Assembly (NCBI RefSeq): GCF_028372415.1
Contig: NC_092875.1
Location: forward strand, 146,042,856 to 146,106,855
Reading direction: 5' to 3'
Length of the DNA stretch: 64,000 nucleotides
Origin: Notamacropus eugenii
Lineage: Eukaryota; Chordata; Mammalia; Diprotodontia; Macropodidae
In this document: in pieces, positions 23,495-34,251 of the stretch
Position numbering within the stretch: the first letter of the stretch is position 1
How the letters are laid out: each line of letters opens with the position of its first letter
Position numbers and translations under genes: made by a program
The notes under the pieces: generated by a model
What the model saw: the letters and a program-made list of their open reading frames with translations, nothing else
What the model was told of the DNA's origin: nothing
Database searches by the model: none

Positions 23495-24235
23495 GGCTTT
23501 TAGAATGCTAAGGAAATTGGGGAGTTTCTTTCTCCTTCCCTTCCCTACCAAGATAGAGTTTAGATAAGTAGAATTGAAATGTGAGTCAAACAAGTTAGCA
23601 AGAGGAATTGCGAGAGCCCTGGGCATCAAGAACTGAACTGCAGAGAGAAGGCCCAGGGAGCCTAGCCAAATGACCCGCCTGGCAGAGATTCTGCATCCAG
23701 GGAAGTACCATGATGATATCACTACAAGAGAAAGAAAAGCGTTGGGAGAATGAGTTGCTTTGGCCACGTTTCCTAAATGTGTGCCCCTTTTCAAGAATGC
23801 TATGCGTATCTGTGGTAGACCACATCTCACATTTGAGAGGATGGGAAAGTTTTGTTGGGACTTGAGGTAAGTGTATCAACTGGCTGATTATTAAAGTTAA
23901 ACTCACTGGTAGAGGCTCCTTTGCAAACGTCTTTGAACAGTAGATCCAACTTGAACCTAGAGTTGTTAACTTCTGGGAGACCCAACCTGTAATTGCAAAT
24001 TAGGGTTATCATTATGCTGGCCAGAAATTCCAAGAGAGGCTATTTACGTTTTTCTGACTTTATCAACATGTCACAGTTTTCTCTGTCTCTTTTTTTTCTC
24101 TCTGTCTCTCACCTTTATCGAAGCACTAGAGAGCTTTATTCAGTCAGGAAGAATTAAAGAGTAACAGGCAAGCAGAGCTGAAAAGAACTCAGAAGAAAAA
24201 TAGTTAACAGAAAAATTATAGGAAGAAATCAAATG
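23495..24235. other. Stretch with no recognised gene or repeat
   Basis: It appears non-repetitive. A 215-codon minus frame (23183-23830) crosses it, but the frame also runs through the L1 3' end and a TC repeat, so it is not called a gene. Confidence 0.5.
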
Positions 24236-24239
24236 ACAT

Positions 24240-24790
24240 GATGACCCAACAAGTATTTGTTAAGTCTGTACTATGAATCCAATACTGTGTTAGACACTGG
24301 GGATACAAATGCAAAGAATGAACCGGTTTCTATTGGTGATAAGCTTACATTGTTAGGGAAAAGACAAGTACATATAAAAATACGCATAGCATAAATAAAA
24401 AGTTTATACATAGGTGTATGTGTTTAAACATGTTTATAAAATATATAATATTCACATATTATATATAATAATATTGTTGTATTGCATATTACATATGCTT
24501 AATAGGATGTATACCACATAGAAACAAGTATACACACACATATATATACAAACACAACCCTATTAAACAGGAGATATTTGTGGGATAGTAAAGCCTTAAT
24601 GCAAAAGATGGCACTTGAACTGCATCTCATAGGAAAAGAGGGACTCAGAGGCACAGATGAAGAGGGAGAAAGGCAATGAGATGAGAGATGGAATATCCTG
24701 AACGAGAAACAGCAGAAAGGCTTGTTTGAATAGATCACAAAATGCGAAAGAGGAAGCAATGTCCAATGAGGCTGGAAAGTTAGTTTGGGA
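24240..24790 (-). mobile_element. L2 LINE 3' portion with AT-rich microsatellite
   Basis: CAACAAGTATTTGTTAAGTC, GACACTGGGGATACAAATGC and, further on, GGCACTTGAACTGCATCTCA lie in antisense L2 order. TATATA and CACATA runs at about 24420-24560 separate the halves. Confidence 0.6.
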
Positions 24791-25343
24791 TCTACATGTT
24801 GAGTAAGGTTTTAAAAACTAAACATATTTCTTGATGCAACATGACTGAAGACCAAAAAAGCTTCATTGCAACTGGTTAAGAAAATTACATAGACTACAGA
24901 AAGTTTCATAGTTATTGGATGAGAATGCTATCTGAGAAGAGATATGGGAGTTCGCAGTCAGAGAGAGCATTACAAAGCATAGCCCTTCTCTTGATGCAGA
25001 GTTATAGCTAACTCACCTCAGCTATGCGAACAAATACAGAGAAGGGAAAAGCTGACAGAAAAGACAGAAGAGGCTTATAAAGTAGAAAAAACAGGATTTA
25101 GAATACTTCAAAGGACCAAGCTGCATTCACCGATGTAGTGCTTTTTAAAAAAAAAAAATCCATGTAGAAAATAGAGAGAGTAGAATGGACATTTTAATTT
25201 TTAAGTAAAAAAAAATATGCCATTTGATGTGCTTGGCTATTGTAGCATTAGCTACAATTTTTACCTTCCACCACCCAAATTCCCACCCAACCAATTAAGG
25301 AAAATTGAGGAAACTGAGGAGATTAGGATGGCAAATGGTTAAG

Positions 25344-26055
25344 TGTGGGAATTAAATGAACCACACTGACTCCATCTTGTTACTTAATTCTGGAGTCAGC
25401 TCTATTTCTATTTCTATTCAATTATAGGTCTAGTTCAAATTCTGTCCTGGGAGAAACTTTATTCAATTATGGGAAATTGGGAGAAATGAATATGGGAGAC
25501 CTTATTGCATTGTTTGAACCTAGTCCTACATGGCTGAGAAACTGGAACACCTCTACCTGCAGTTTAGAGACTCTTAACTAAGAACCTTGGTTATACCGAC
25601 CAGAGAAGCCCAATCAGACTCAAAGACTGATGAAAGAATTTTTTTTTTTACAGTTGTACATTTCAATCAACCTGTATGTCTTATCTGAAAACTAGCCTCA
25701 TACTGATCAATCAGTTATTGTTCCCATGTTCCTTTGATTATTTACAGATACTTGAGAAAGTGGAACATCTCCTTTTCTAAAACCAGAGAATTACACCTGT
25801 TTGTTCTCCTCCTCCCAACTTGGAAAGTCCCTAATCTCTCATCCAACTAGAAATCAGATTACCTAATGTGGTATTTTTCTTTTTAATTAATTGACCTTAT
25901 TTGATTGATTGCTTTTAATGTATAAAGGTCTATTTCCCCCAATATTCAGGGTCCAGCACTAACCTGAAGACATCTGGTTCCAATTTGTTGGGCCATTGAC
26001 GTGCATTGCTTTAATAAATCGATAAGCCCAGAACATCGAACCCTTGTTTTTCTCA
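25344..26055 (+). mobile_element. Probable solo LTR of an endogenous retrovirus
   Basis: The segment begins TGTGGGAATTAAATG, has ACTGACTCCATCTTG near its start and a TATAAAGG box near 25921. An AATAAA lies near 26012 and the end is CTTGTTTTTCTCA. This TG...CA layout of about 712 bases is that of an LTR. No internal viral region adjoins it, so it is read as a solo LTR fossil. The flanking 5-mers do not match, so the outer borders may be slightly off. Family and age are unassigned; the divergence seems moderate. Confidence 0.45.
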
Positions 26056-26159
26056 GCCAATGGAAGATGGACCTGTCCTTTAAAAGCTGGTTTAAAAAGA
26101 GTTGCAATCTGGCCTCTCTAGAAGCTGTTGTAAAGAATATTAGGCAATTCTGAAAAGTC

Positions 26160-26900
26160 AAGTCAACAAGCAGTTGTTAAACATCTGCTATTTGCCAAGC
26201 ACTGGTGGTTCAAAGAAAAACAGAAGATAGTTCCTGCTCTCAAGGAGCACATACTCTAAAAGTGGAAACAACACGTAAATAACTGTAGACTAAATAGATG
26301 GAGATATGTGTGTATCTATATACACACATGTGTGTATATATTTACATACATATGTGTGTTTACAGAGGTGTATATGTTATATATTTACACACATACACAT
26401 GTGTGTTTAGAGTTGTATATATTGTATGTGTACATATTTGCACAGTACACACACGTGTGTTTAGCTATAGGTGTGTGCGTATATGTTTACATGCATGCAT
26501 ACATGTGTATTTAGATGATAGATTAGATAGATAATTGATAGAGGGAATGCAGTTGTATTAAGGGCGATTGATAAAGACTTCCTGTGGAGGGTGAGAACTT
26601 ATCTGGGACTTAAAGACAGCAAGGGAGGCCAGGAGGTAGAAATGAGGATGAAAATTCCTGGCATGGTGGGTGGGTGGGAATTCAGCTCCAAAAAATTCAT
26701 AGAGTAGGGAAACAGAGTTGATGAACAACAAGAGCAGAGAGCAATGTTTGGCGGTGGCAGTGGTCAACAACTCTAGGTAGACAGCAGAAAAGACTCATTG
26801 CTGACAGAGAGCAATGGATAACAATTCCTGAAATAAAGAGCAATGCTTTGTGGGGAAATAGGCTGACAGATCAGTCAGGTAAAGACAATGCAAACCTTTG
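26160..26900 (-). mobile_element. L2 LINE 3' portion with TG/TA microsatellite
   Basis: CAACAAGCAGTTGTTAAACA, TCCTGCTCTCAAGGAGCACA and GACTTCCTGTGGAGGGTGAG are antisense L2. A TATGTGTACACA-type repeat fills 26298-26530, between the terminus and the rest. Confidence 0.65.
26298..26530. repeat. TATGTG/TACACA microsatellite within L2
   Basis: Imperfect alternating purine-pyrimidine units. The open frames give only Tyr/Cys/Val/His-rich peptide. Confidence 0.85.
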
Positions 26901-27574
26901 AAAATTCCCTGTGCACGTGATCTTGTCACATATGTCCTCTATTTGTGCATGTCTTTACATAGAAACACCTACTTTATCTCCATGTGGAGATATCCCATAT
27001 AAAATTCCTATGAGTTGGTATAGTGGATAAAGTACTAGAATTGGAGTTATGACTGTCTTTGCTATTAACTGAGTATTTCATCTGGCTGACTGGTGAAAAG
27101 CAAAACACTTTGATGGGAGCTTGTGAGCCGTAGTCTGGAAGATTTAGTCCTCCAAATCATCTAGACTCTGGGAAAGGGGACATTAGAGGGCTGCAAGAGG
27201 TCAAATGAAAGTTGTTTTGTTTTTTTTTTAAATATATGAGAGAGGTCTGAGTATCTTTGTGGAAAGTGTGGGTGAAGTCAGTAGATTAAGAGATATTAAA
27301 AATTAGAAAGAGAATGGGGATGGTGAAAGAGGAAGACTGAGAGTTGTTCTAAGTTTCAAGTGAGATATAAAGGTAAGTAATCTATTTGTGACTTAGTATA
27401 GAAGTTTTATAGAGGGCTTGAAGGTCAGAGGATAGACAATGTGAATGGAGTTATACATTTTCTTAGTAACTTCCAGATTTAAACCCTGGCCTGGCAGATT
27501 CTAAGCCCAGATCTCTGTTACTACATCATGTTGCCTCTAGAAATTTCTACTCATTGGATTTAATGGATCATAGG

Positions 27575-27745
27575 TCTATAATGTTAAGAGGTAGAAGAAC
27601 CTTAAAGATCATCCAGTACAATTTCTTCATTTTACAGATAAAGAAATTGAGGATCAGGATGATAAGGTTACAATGGTGGTAAGCAGCAAAGCTAGGGTCC
27701 CTGCTCAGAACTTGGATTGTGACTTAATGTTCATGTGTCCTCATC
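27575..27745 (-). mobile_element. MIR-like SINE
   Basis: ACCTTAAAGATCATCCAGTA, TTTACAGATAAAGAAATTGA and AAGCAGCAAAGCTAGGGTCC are antisense MIR blocks. Confidence 0.6.
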
Positions 27746-28059
27746 TGTAAAATGTGCAAGTGGGACTAGATGGGATAAAATGTCCCATCGAGTTTCAAAT
27801 CTATGGTCTTATAATCTACTGAGAAGCCTAAAAAACATCAATGGAAATTAAAAATAACCAATCATTTCTCATAGACAGAATTACCACCCCCCACCCCCAC
27901 CTAGGTATGGATAATGTTCACTCAGGAAAGTAAATGCAAACAATTTTACACAATTTTGTTCTTTTACTATTTCTTACAAGTTTATTTCTTTGAAAACATA
28001 CTGAAGTACAAGACAGCTAAAATTATCGACTGAACTAGGCTGCACAGATCATACTACCC

Positions 28060-28210
28060 TTTTCAGGAGGTAGTGTGGTATAGTAGAGTAAGTATTAAAC
28101 TTGGAGTCAGGAAGATATAGGTCCAAATCATGCCTCAGAAACTTAGTAACCTTGTGGCCTGGGCAAATCATCTAAAATTTTTTAGCTTCCATTTCCTTAT
28201 CTGTAGTCAT
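28060..28210 (+). mobile_element. THER1/MIR-like SINE
   Basis: TATAGTAGAGTAAGTATTAA, TTGGAGTCAGGAAGATATAG and TTCCATTTCCTTATCTGTAG are in SINE order, sense. A reverse-oriented MIR (28205-28400) follows immediately. Confidence 0.65.
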
Positions 28211-28400
28211 AAGATCATTGATACAGAGCTGGAAGGGACTTCCCCACTCATTTATTGAAGAGCCCAAAAACCTTCACTATATAGATGAAGAAACTAAGAT
28301 CCAAAGAAGTTGTCCTTCTTCCTAGGTCAGACAGACAGCCAATGACAGATTCAAATCTGAGTTATTCGATTCCAGAACCAGAACCTCTTCCCTCCACACC
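28205..28400 (-). mobile_element. MIR-like SINE
   Basis: GCTGGAAGGGACTTCC, ATGAAGAAACTAAGATCCAA and GATTCAAATCTGAGTTATTC are antisense MIR. Confidence 0.65.
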
Positions 28401-28794
28401 CTGCAAGCAGCTTCTCTACTACTTAGCTCTAAAGGCTGTTGTAAGCAACAAATAAGATTGTGTAATGCAGATCTGGTGCACAAGGAGACTCACTCCTTTT
28501 GCTCAGACCCCTATTTTATTACATGTGTAAAGGAGTCTTGCAAACCTTGGAGCATTCCACAAATGTCAGTCATTATTTTAATTCCCACATGTCTCACGTG
28601 CTCTTTTGTTGCCATGAATGGGACTAGAAACTTTATGATATGGACACCTGGCTTGCTATATAGCGTTGGACTCTTCTGCAAACAGCCTCAGCAGATTCCC
28701 GTAATGCTAAGCCAGGAGGCAATGTTTCTAGGGGAAGATAGGTCACTGAGGCTCCATCTCAGGTTCTATAGATACACAAACTCACTTGACTTAC

Positions 28795-28925
28795 TGACTC
28801 ATTCATTGAGTTTGCTGGTTCCTTCATCTCCTACCATGTGCAAGGCTGAGGATAAAAAGATGAAAAGTAGTCCTTGCCCTCAAGGGGCTAACATTCCACT
28901 GGGTAGGAAAACACTTTCACATAGT
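28795..28925 (-). mobile_element. L2 LINE 3' fragment
   Basis: CTACCATGTGCAAGGCTGAG, TCCTTGCCCTCAAGGGGCTA and CATTCCACTGGGTAGG are the antisense L2 terminus. Confidence 0.6.
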
Positions 28926-29303
28926 TAAGTAAATAGAAGCTATTTTGGGATGAAAGGGAGTTCTAACACTTGGAGGGAGTGGGAGACTTTTCTATTGTTA
29001 GACTGGAAGCACTTTGCAAGTGAAAAATTTCACTTTCTCTGCTTTAAAAGAGCGCCTCAAACATAAAGCTTTTTTGGTGGTTTGCCTCCTAAGACATCTA
29101 CTGTCATTTTTATGTTTGTGTTAAGTGAATTATTTCCTCTTTGGCATTTCACCCTTAATTATGGTAATTTACAAGCAGAAGAATAGCCGTGCTTTGGTTA
29201 TACTGTCCAGAGTTGGAACAAGGCATGGGCTTTAATTCAAAGATTTGACTCAGATCAAATGCCATACTATTAATACCACAGACTACATTATTTTTTTAAT
29301 TTT

Positions 29304-29322
29304 TTTATTCATTTTATTTATT
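29304..29322 (-). terminator. Candidate DCSTAMP polyadenylation signals
   Basis: Three AATAAA hexamers occur on the minus strand within 19 bases, about 1 kb beyond the DCSTAMP stop. A GT-rich stretch lies further downstream. No canonical AATAAA was found between 29322 and the stop, so this is the first candidate on that strand. Assignment is by position only. Confidence 0.3.
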
Positions 29323-29374
29323 ACACAGACTAGATTATTAATAATGATAGCTGTCATTTACTTTTAGTGTTGAA

Positions 29375-29795
29375 AGTTTAAAAAGTGTTTTACATACATA
29401 CCATTTCATTTGATCCTCAGAGCGACCCTGTGAGTTAGGTTATTGGTCAGTCCTATCCACTCTCTGTGACTTCATTTTTGGATTTTCTTGGCAAAGATAC
29501 TGTAGTGGTTTGTCATTGCCATCTCTAGCTCATTTTAGAGAGAGGAATTGAGGCAGAGTTAAGTGACTTGCCCAGAGTCACACAGCTAATAACTATCTAA
29601 GGCTGGATTTGCACTCATGAAGATGAGTCTTCCTGATTCTCAGGTCAGTGCTTTATCTACTGTGCCATCTAATATTGTCTTTTTTACAGATGAGAAAACT
29701 GAGGCAAAGTAACTTTCTGAAAGCTACTCAGGAAATGTCAAAGGCAGGATTTGGACCCAGATTTCTCCTGATTCCAAGACCAGCAACCTTTCCAC
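29375..29795 (-). mobile_element. THER1/MIR-like SINE split by a MAR1-like SINE
   Basis: The antisense L2-type tail (CATTTCATTTGATCCTCAGA) is separated from the SINE body (TTACAGATGAGAAAACTGAG to CTTTCCACTAAGTAG) by a MAR1-like SINE at about 29448-29672. GTTATTG and AATATTG at the borders may be remnants of a target duplication. Confidence 0.7.
29448..29672 (-). mobile_element. MAR1-like SINE nested in a THER1-like SINE
   Basis: GGATTTTCTTGGCAAAGATA, CTCTAGCTCATTTTAGAGAG and TTTATCTACTGTGCCATCTA are antisense MAR1-type blocks. Confidence 0.7.
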
Positions 29796-29802
29796 TAAGT
29801 AG

Positions 29803-30018
29803 TTCAGTGGATAGAGCACTTAGGCTGGAGGCAGGATGATTTCAAATCTATCCTCAGGTACTTAACTGTGTGATCCTGGACAAGTCACTTAATGTACCTC
29901 AGTTTTCCTTATCGATAAAATGAGGGTAATAAACAACAGCCCCTACCTTGCAGGTTGTTGTAAGAGGATCAAATGAGATTATGTTTGTAAAAGGCTTAGC
30001 ACAATATAGAAATGCATA
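29803..30018 (+). mobile_element. THER1/MIR-like SINE just 3' of DCSTAMP
   Basis: TTCAGTGGATAGAGCACTTA, GTGTGATCCTGGACAAGTCA and GGATCAAATGAGATTATGTT give head, core and tail in sense. It is opposite in strand to DCSTAMP and to the SINE at 29375-29795. Confidence 0.75.
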
Positions 30019-30323
30019 TTTCCTTTTCTCCACATTACCATGCTCCTCATTACAAAGTTACAATCAAACTCCTCCTCTACTTGACCCTCTCCTTTCTGCC
30101 AAACTAGTGGCAGCCCAGGCTAATTGTACATAATATGTACCCTGGAGGAAATAAGCAGCCTCTAGAGTTCTTGAGTGCTGGCCCTGAAAATTCTAAACCT
30201 GTAAAATGAAAGTAAATGTCACATTTCCATACAGTTGGGAATGAACCGTGACATGTGCCAACCATCCATAAATCTGAGGGGAGCTGCTGAGATAAATTTA
30301 GCTGAAGAGCTGCTTGGAATCTT

Positions 30324-30398
30324 TCAAGGATTGTTTTCATTTGCAGGGTATGCTGTGCCCTCCCCAAACATTTTCAGGACAGGAAACCAGAAATGTAG
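30324..30398 (-). CDS. DCSTAMP: DCSTAMP exon 4 (terminal coding exon, 24 codons)
   Basis: A strong acceptor (TTGCCTTTCCCATCTTTTTCAG on the minus strand, shown here only to place the junction after base 30399) precedes 24 codons and TGA. The peptide starts LHFWFPVLKM, against IHFWLPVLKM in human, and then diverges completely (FGEGTAYPANENNP). The phase (0), the residue count (24 in both) and the motif fix the exon. It forms the end of the cytoplasmic tail. A different frame open at 30104-30367 on this strand is a shadow. Confidence 0.9.
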   Translation of the reverse strand, partial: LHFWFPVLKMFGEGTAYPANENNP

Positions 30399-31417
30399 CT
30401 GAAAAAGATGGGAAAGGCAAATTGGAATTAAATTAGTCTCAAATATCAGGTATTTGTAGAAGCTACTTACTGCACAGTCCATGAACCTATGAGGAATCTT
30501 TGAAGGCTCTTACTTTCCCTCATGGGAGGGGAAGGGGCAGTAAAGGACAATTTAATTTAATTCTATAAACATTTATTAAATTGTCACCTCAGTACAAGGC
30601 ATTATGGGAGGTACTAGGAACACCAAGATTTGATTGTTTGCTTAAATAGTCTCTACCCTCAAAGAACTTATATTTTGGGGGAAGGGGGAAGAGAATGGGA
30701 AGAACAGACATTCCTAAAGCAAATGTAACTGAGTGACACCCCTCTGAGAGTTGTGCTCATGCATTGACACCTTACTGATTGGATTTTGTGGACTGGAATT
30801 GCCTCCTAATGATTTATTGACTAAGGCTCAGAAGATGTACTCAGTTATATCCTATCTGAGTACAGCTTCTCCTATGAAGGTACCAGAGTTTCCGTTCTCA
30901 CAGGATCAATCAATAAACATTTATCAAGTCCCTGCTGTGTGCCAAGCACTGTCCTCAGTGCTAATAAGTAAGAGGCAGAAGACAGTCATTCTCCTCAAGG
31001 ATCTTACAATCCTATGGGGAAGACAACATGCAAACAAATATGTATAAAGCAGGTTACACGGAGGATAAATGGGAAATAATTAAGAGGGGTTGGGGAAGGC
31101 TTCCTGCAGAAGAAATGTAAAGGAAACCGGGGAGGTCAGTAGTCAGAGAGGAGAAAGGAGAGCATTCCAGGCATGGGGGACTGTCAGAAAAAATGCCCAG
31201 AACCAAAAGAGATGGAGTCTCGTATTCCTGGAACAGCCAAGAGGCCAGTGTCAAGGTTCTGAAAGTATATGTCCAGAGAGTAAGATGTAAGACTGGAGAA
31301 GTAGGAGAGGGTTGGGTTATAAAGAGTGCCAAACAGATAATTTTGTATTTGATCCTGAAACCAATAGGAAGCCACTAGAGTTTATTGAGTGTGGTTGGGG
31401 GTGGGGGTTAGGGAGTG

Positions 31418-31467
<50 letters not shown>

Positions 31468-34102
31468 CATGATAAACCTGTGCTTTAGGAAAATCTTTCT
31501 GGGATGAATGGAGGATGAATTAGTGATGAGAGATATGAGCTAGGAGGACCCACCTGCAGGCTTTTGCAGGAATGAAGGAATGAAGTGTTGAGGGCCTACA
31601 CTAGAGTCATGGCAATGTTAGAGAGGGAAGGAGGTGCATTTGAGAGATGTTGTAAAAATGAAATTGACAGGTCTTGGTAACAGCTTGGATATGGGACAGT
31701 AAGAGATACTGAGGAATCCAGGATGACTCACTCCTAGGCTTTGTAAAAGACTGGGAGGATGGTGTTGCCTTCCACTATAATAGGGAAGGTAAGAGTGGGA
31801 GAATGTGGGTGGAGGGGAAGGGATAATGAGTTCTGCTTTGGAGATATTGTGTTTAATATTCAGTCTGAGGCAGCTGAAGATGTGAGATTAGAGATCAACA
31901 GAGAGAATGAGGTAGGATAGATAGATAGGAGAATCATCAGCAGAGATAGCAATTAAATCCCTGGGAAAAGTGTAAAAGTAGTACTGTATATAGAGAGAAG
32001 AGAACAGCGTCCTGGACAGAGCACTGAGGGACCCTGGTTAGAGGGTATGAAATGGAGGAAGATCCAGCAAAGAAGACAGAGGCATGAAAAGATAGGTAGA
32101 GGAAAAAAAACAGGAGAGGCTGATCTTGCAACCCTAGACAAGAGAGGATCAAGGATGACAGAGTGACCAAAAATGTCAAAGGCCAAAGAGAGGTCAAGGA
32201 GAATGAGGACAGAGAAAAGGTCATTGGATTTGACAAATAAGAAATCATTAGTAACTTTGGAGAGAGCAGTTCTAATGAATTGATAAGATCAGAAGCCAGA
32301 CTGTAAGGGGGCAAGAAACAAGTGAGAGGAAAGTGAAGGTACCCATTGTAGGTAGTCTTTTAGAATTTAGCTACAGTGGGTAGAAGAAATAGGAGATGAC
32401 AATGGGAATGGAAAGATCAAGTGGAAATTTTTTCAGGATAAGAGAGACATAGCCATGTTTGCAGGCAATAGGAAATGAGCTAGAAGAGAGGGAAATGTTG
32501 AAAATAGGTGAAAGAGTAGGAATTACAGAGGGGGGAAATTTGTAGGAGACATATGGAATGGGATCAGAATATTGTAGCTGGAAAGGATAAAGAGATGATA
32601 AAATTCAACCTCATTTGATAGATGATGAAACTGAGGCTTGCCTGGTTTCTTCCTACTTTCCTAGTCTTCTTACATCATGTTCCCTTCTAAGTACTATACT
32701 ACTCTGTATTTGTCCACCATGCCTCAGTAGCCCCTTCATCCTGAAAGCTCCCTGCAGCGCTGGGATTCACGTTTCCCCACCACTCTTTTCTCTGATTCCA
32801 TGGTTTCTCTTAGAACCTCCATCTCAAGAGGGCACCCAGACCACCAATCTCTTCATTTCTCATCACTATGACGTTCTCCAGAATTCTCTGTCATGCCCAA
32901 GTCTAGGAAAGTCTTACTCTCCTCCCTTACTCCCCTTTTCAGCTTCCTTTTATGTTTGTCCTCCCCCTCATTAAAATGTAAGCTCCCTGAGGACAGGGAC
33001 TGACTTTCTTTTTTGCTTGTATTTTTATCCCCAGGGCTTAGTATGGGATCTAGCACAAAATAAGAATTTAATATATATTTGTTGACTGCCTGATATCCTG
33101 CCCACTTTCTTACGTGGAGGTGATGGACTTGGCATAAAGAATTTTTACATAGCCAATCCAAGAATTTATTTTGCATATTTGTTACAAGAGTTTCATTGGT
33201 CTTTTTTTTTATTGGGGGTGGCATGGAAGGGAAATAAAAAATATATTTGTATATTGAAAAATATTTTTAAAAAGATTTCCCTTATCAGGGAATTTTTTTC
33301 TCTCTTCAACTTCCAGACAGTAGTAGAAGACTTCTATCCCTTTCTTCACTTCTACCCCCCTCCCCCAGAGTTTCAGCTTGCAAAAGAAGCACATGATGGT
33401 GAGTTCATGGATCTCCACCCCCAGTTATCTTCTGCCTTTCGATTTCCTTATCTGAGTGAAAGTCAAAGACTCAGTCCTTAGCATTAATATTTAAAATTTT
33501 GGAGGTTACAATGTAATTCTGAGTTCTAGGAACCCCATATTCTAAAGCCCCCAAAACATTAAAGTTTCTGAAGTCTAGAGTCAGTCATTGACCTTCAAGA
33601 AGGAGATGTACTCAGCAACTGATTAGGAGAAGGGAGTTGACTTCCCTGAAACTGAAGGACGAAAGCTACAACATGGGGATTATGAAATACAGGCCTCTTC
33701 AGTTCTCCATAATATTTCTCTGAATTGCTTGGACAGTACATGTGAAAGGTGAATGAAAAACACTTATTCAGCAGCCCACAAAGTGTTTTTGCCATCTAAA
33801 ATCAGAATCTAATAGATTACTTGAATTCTTAATACTTCTATATTTGTACATAGACTCTTGTAAGTCCTTACTCTCTTATTCATTTTGCATGAGTTTTCCT
33901 GACCTATGTCTTGCCACTGGACTCAGACGACTCTAGAAGAGAGAGTGAGGCTGATGACTTTGGACAGTACTCCTTCACTTTAATCCAATTCATTCATGTC
34001 ATCGATCCTCTTTGAAAATGAAGGACAAACAACAATCTGTAAGTAGTAGTAGCTGTCACACTAGGAACCCAAGCAAATTTCCAGTTGAACAATGCTGCCA
34101 TG

Positions 34103-34156
<54 letters not shown>

Positions 34157-34200
34157 ATCTATCATCTATCTATTTATCATCTATCATCTATCTATCTATC

Positions 34201-34251
<51 letters not shown>

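Noticed and set aside
23183-23830. 215-codon open frame on the minus strand
   Set aside because: It runs through a TC repeat and the antisense of an L1 3' end before entering unique DNA. There are no domains and no splice context; chance.
28458-28928. 156-codon plus frame beyond the DCSTAMP 3' end
   Set aside because: Its last third is an antisense L2 terminus and the rest has no recognisable similarity.
30104-30367. 87-codon minus frame overlapping exon 4
   Set aside because: Wrong frame. The exon 4 frame is fixed by the splice acceptor, phase and LHFWFPVLKM.
31937-32314. 125-codon minus frame
   Set aside because: Part of the decayed L2 coding region, not a host gene.
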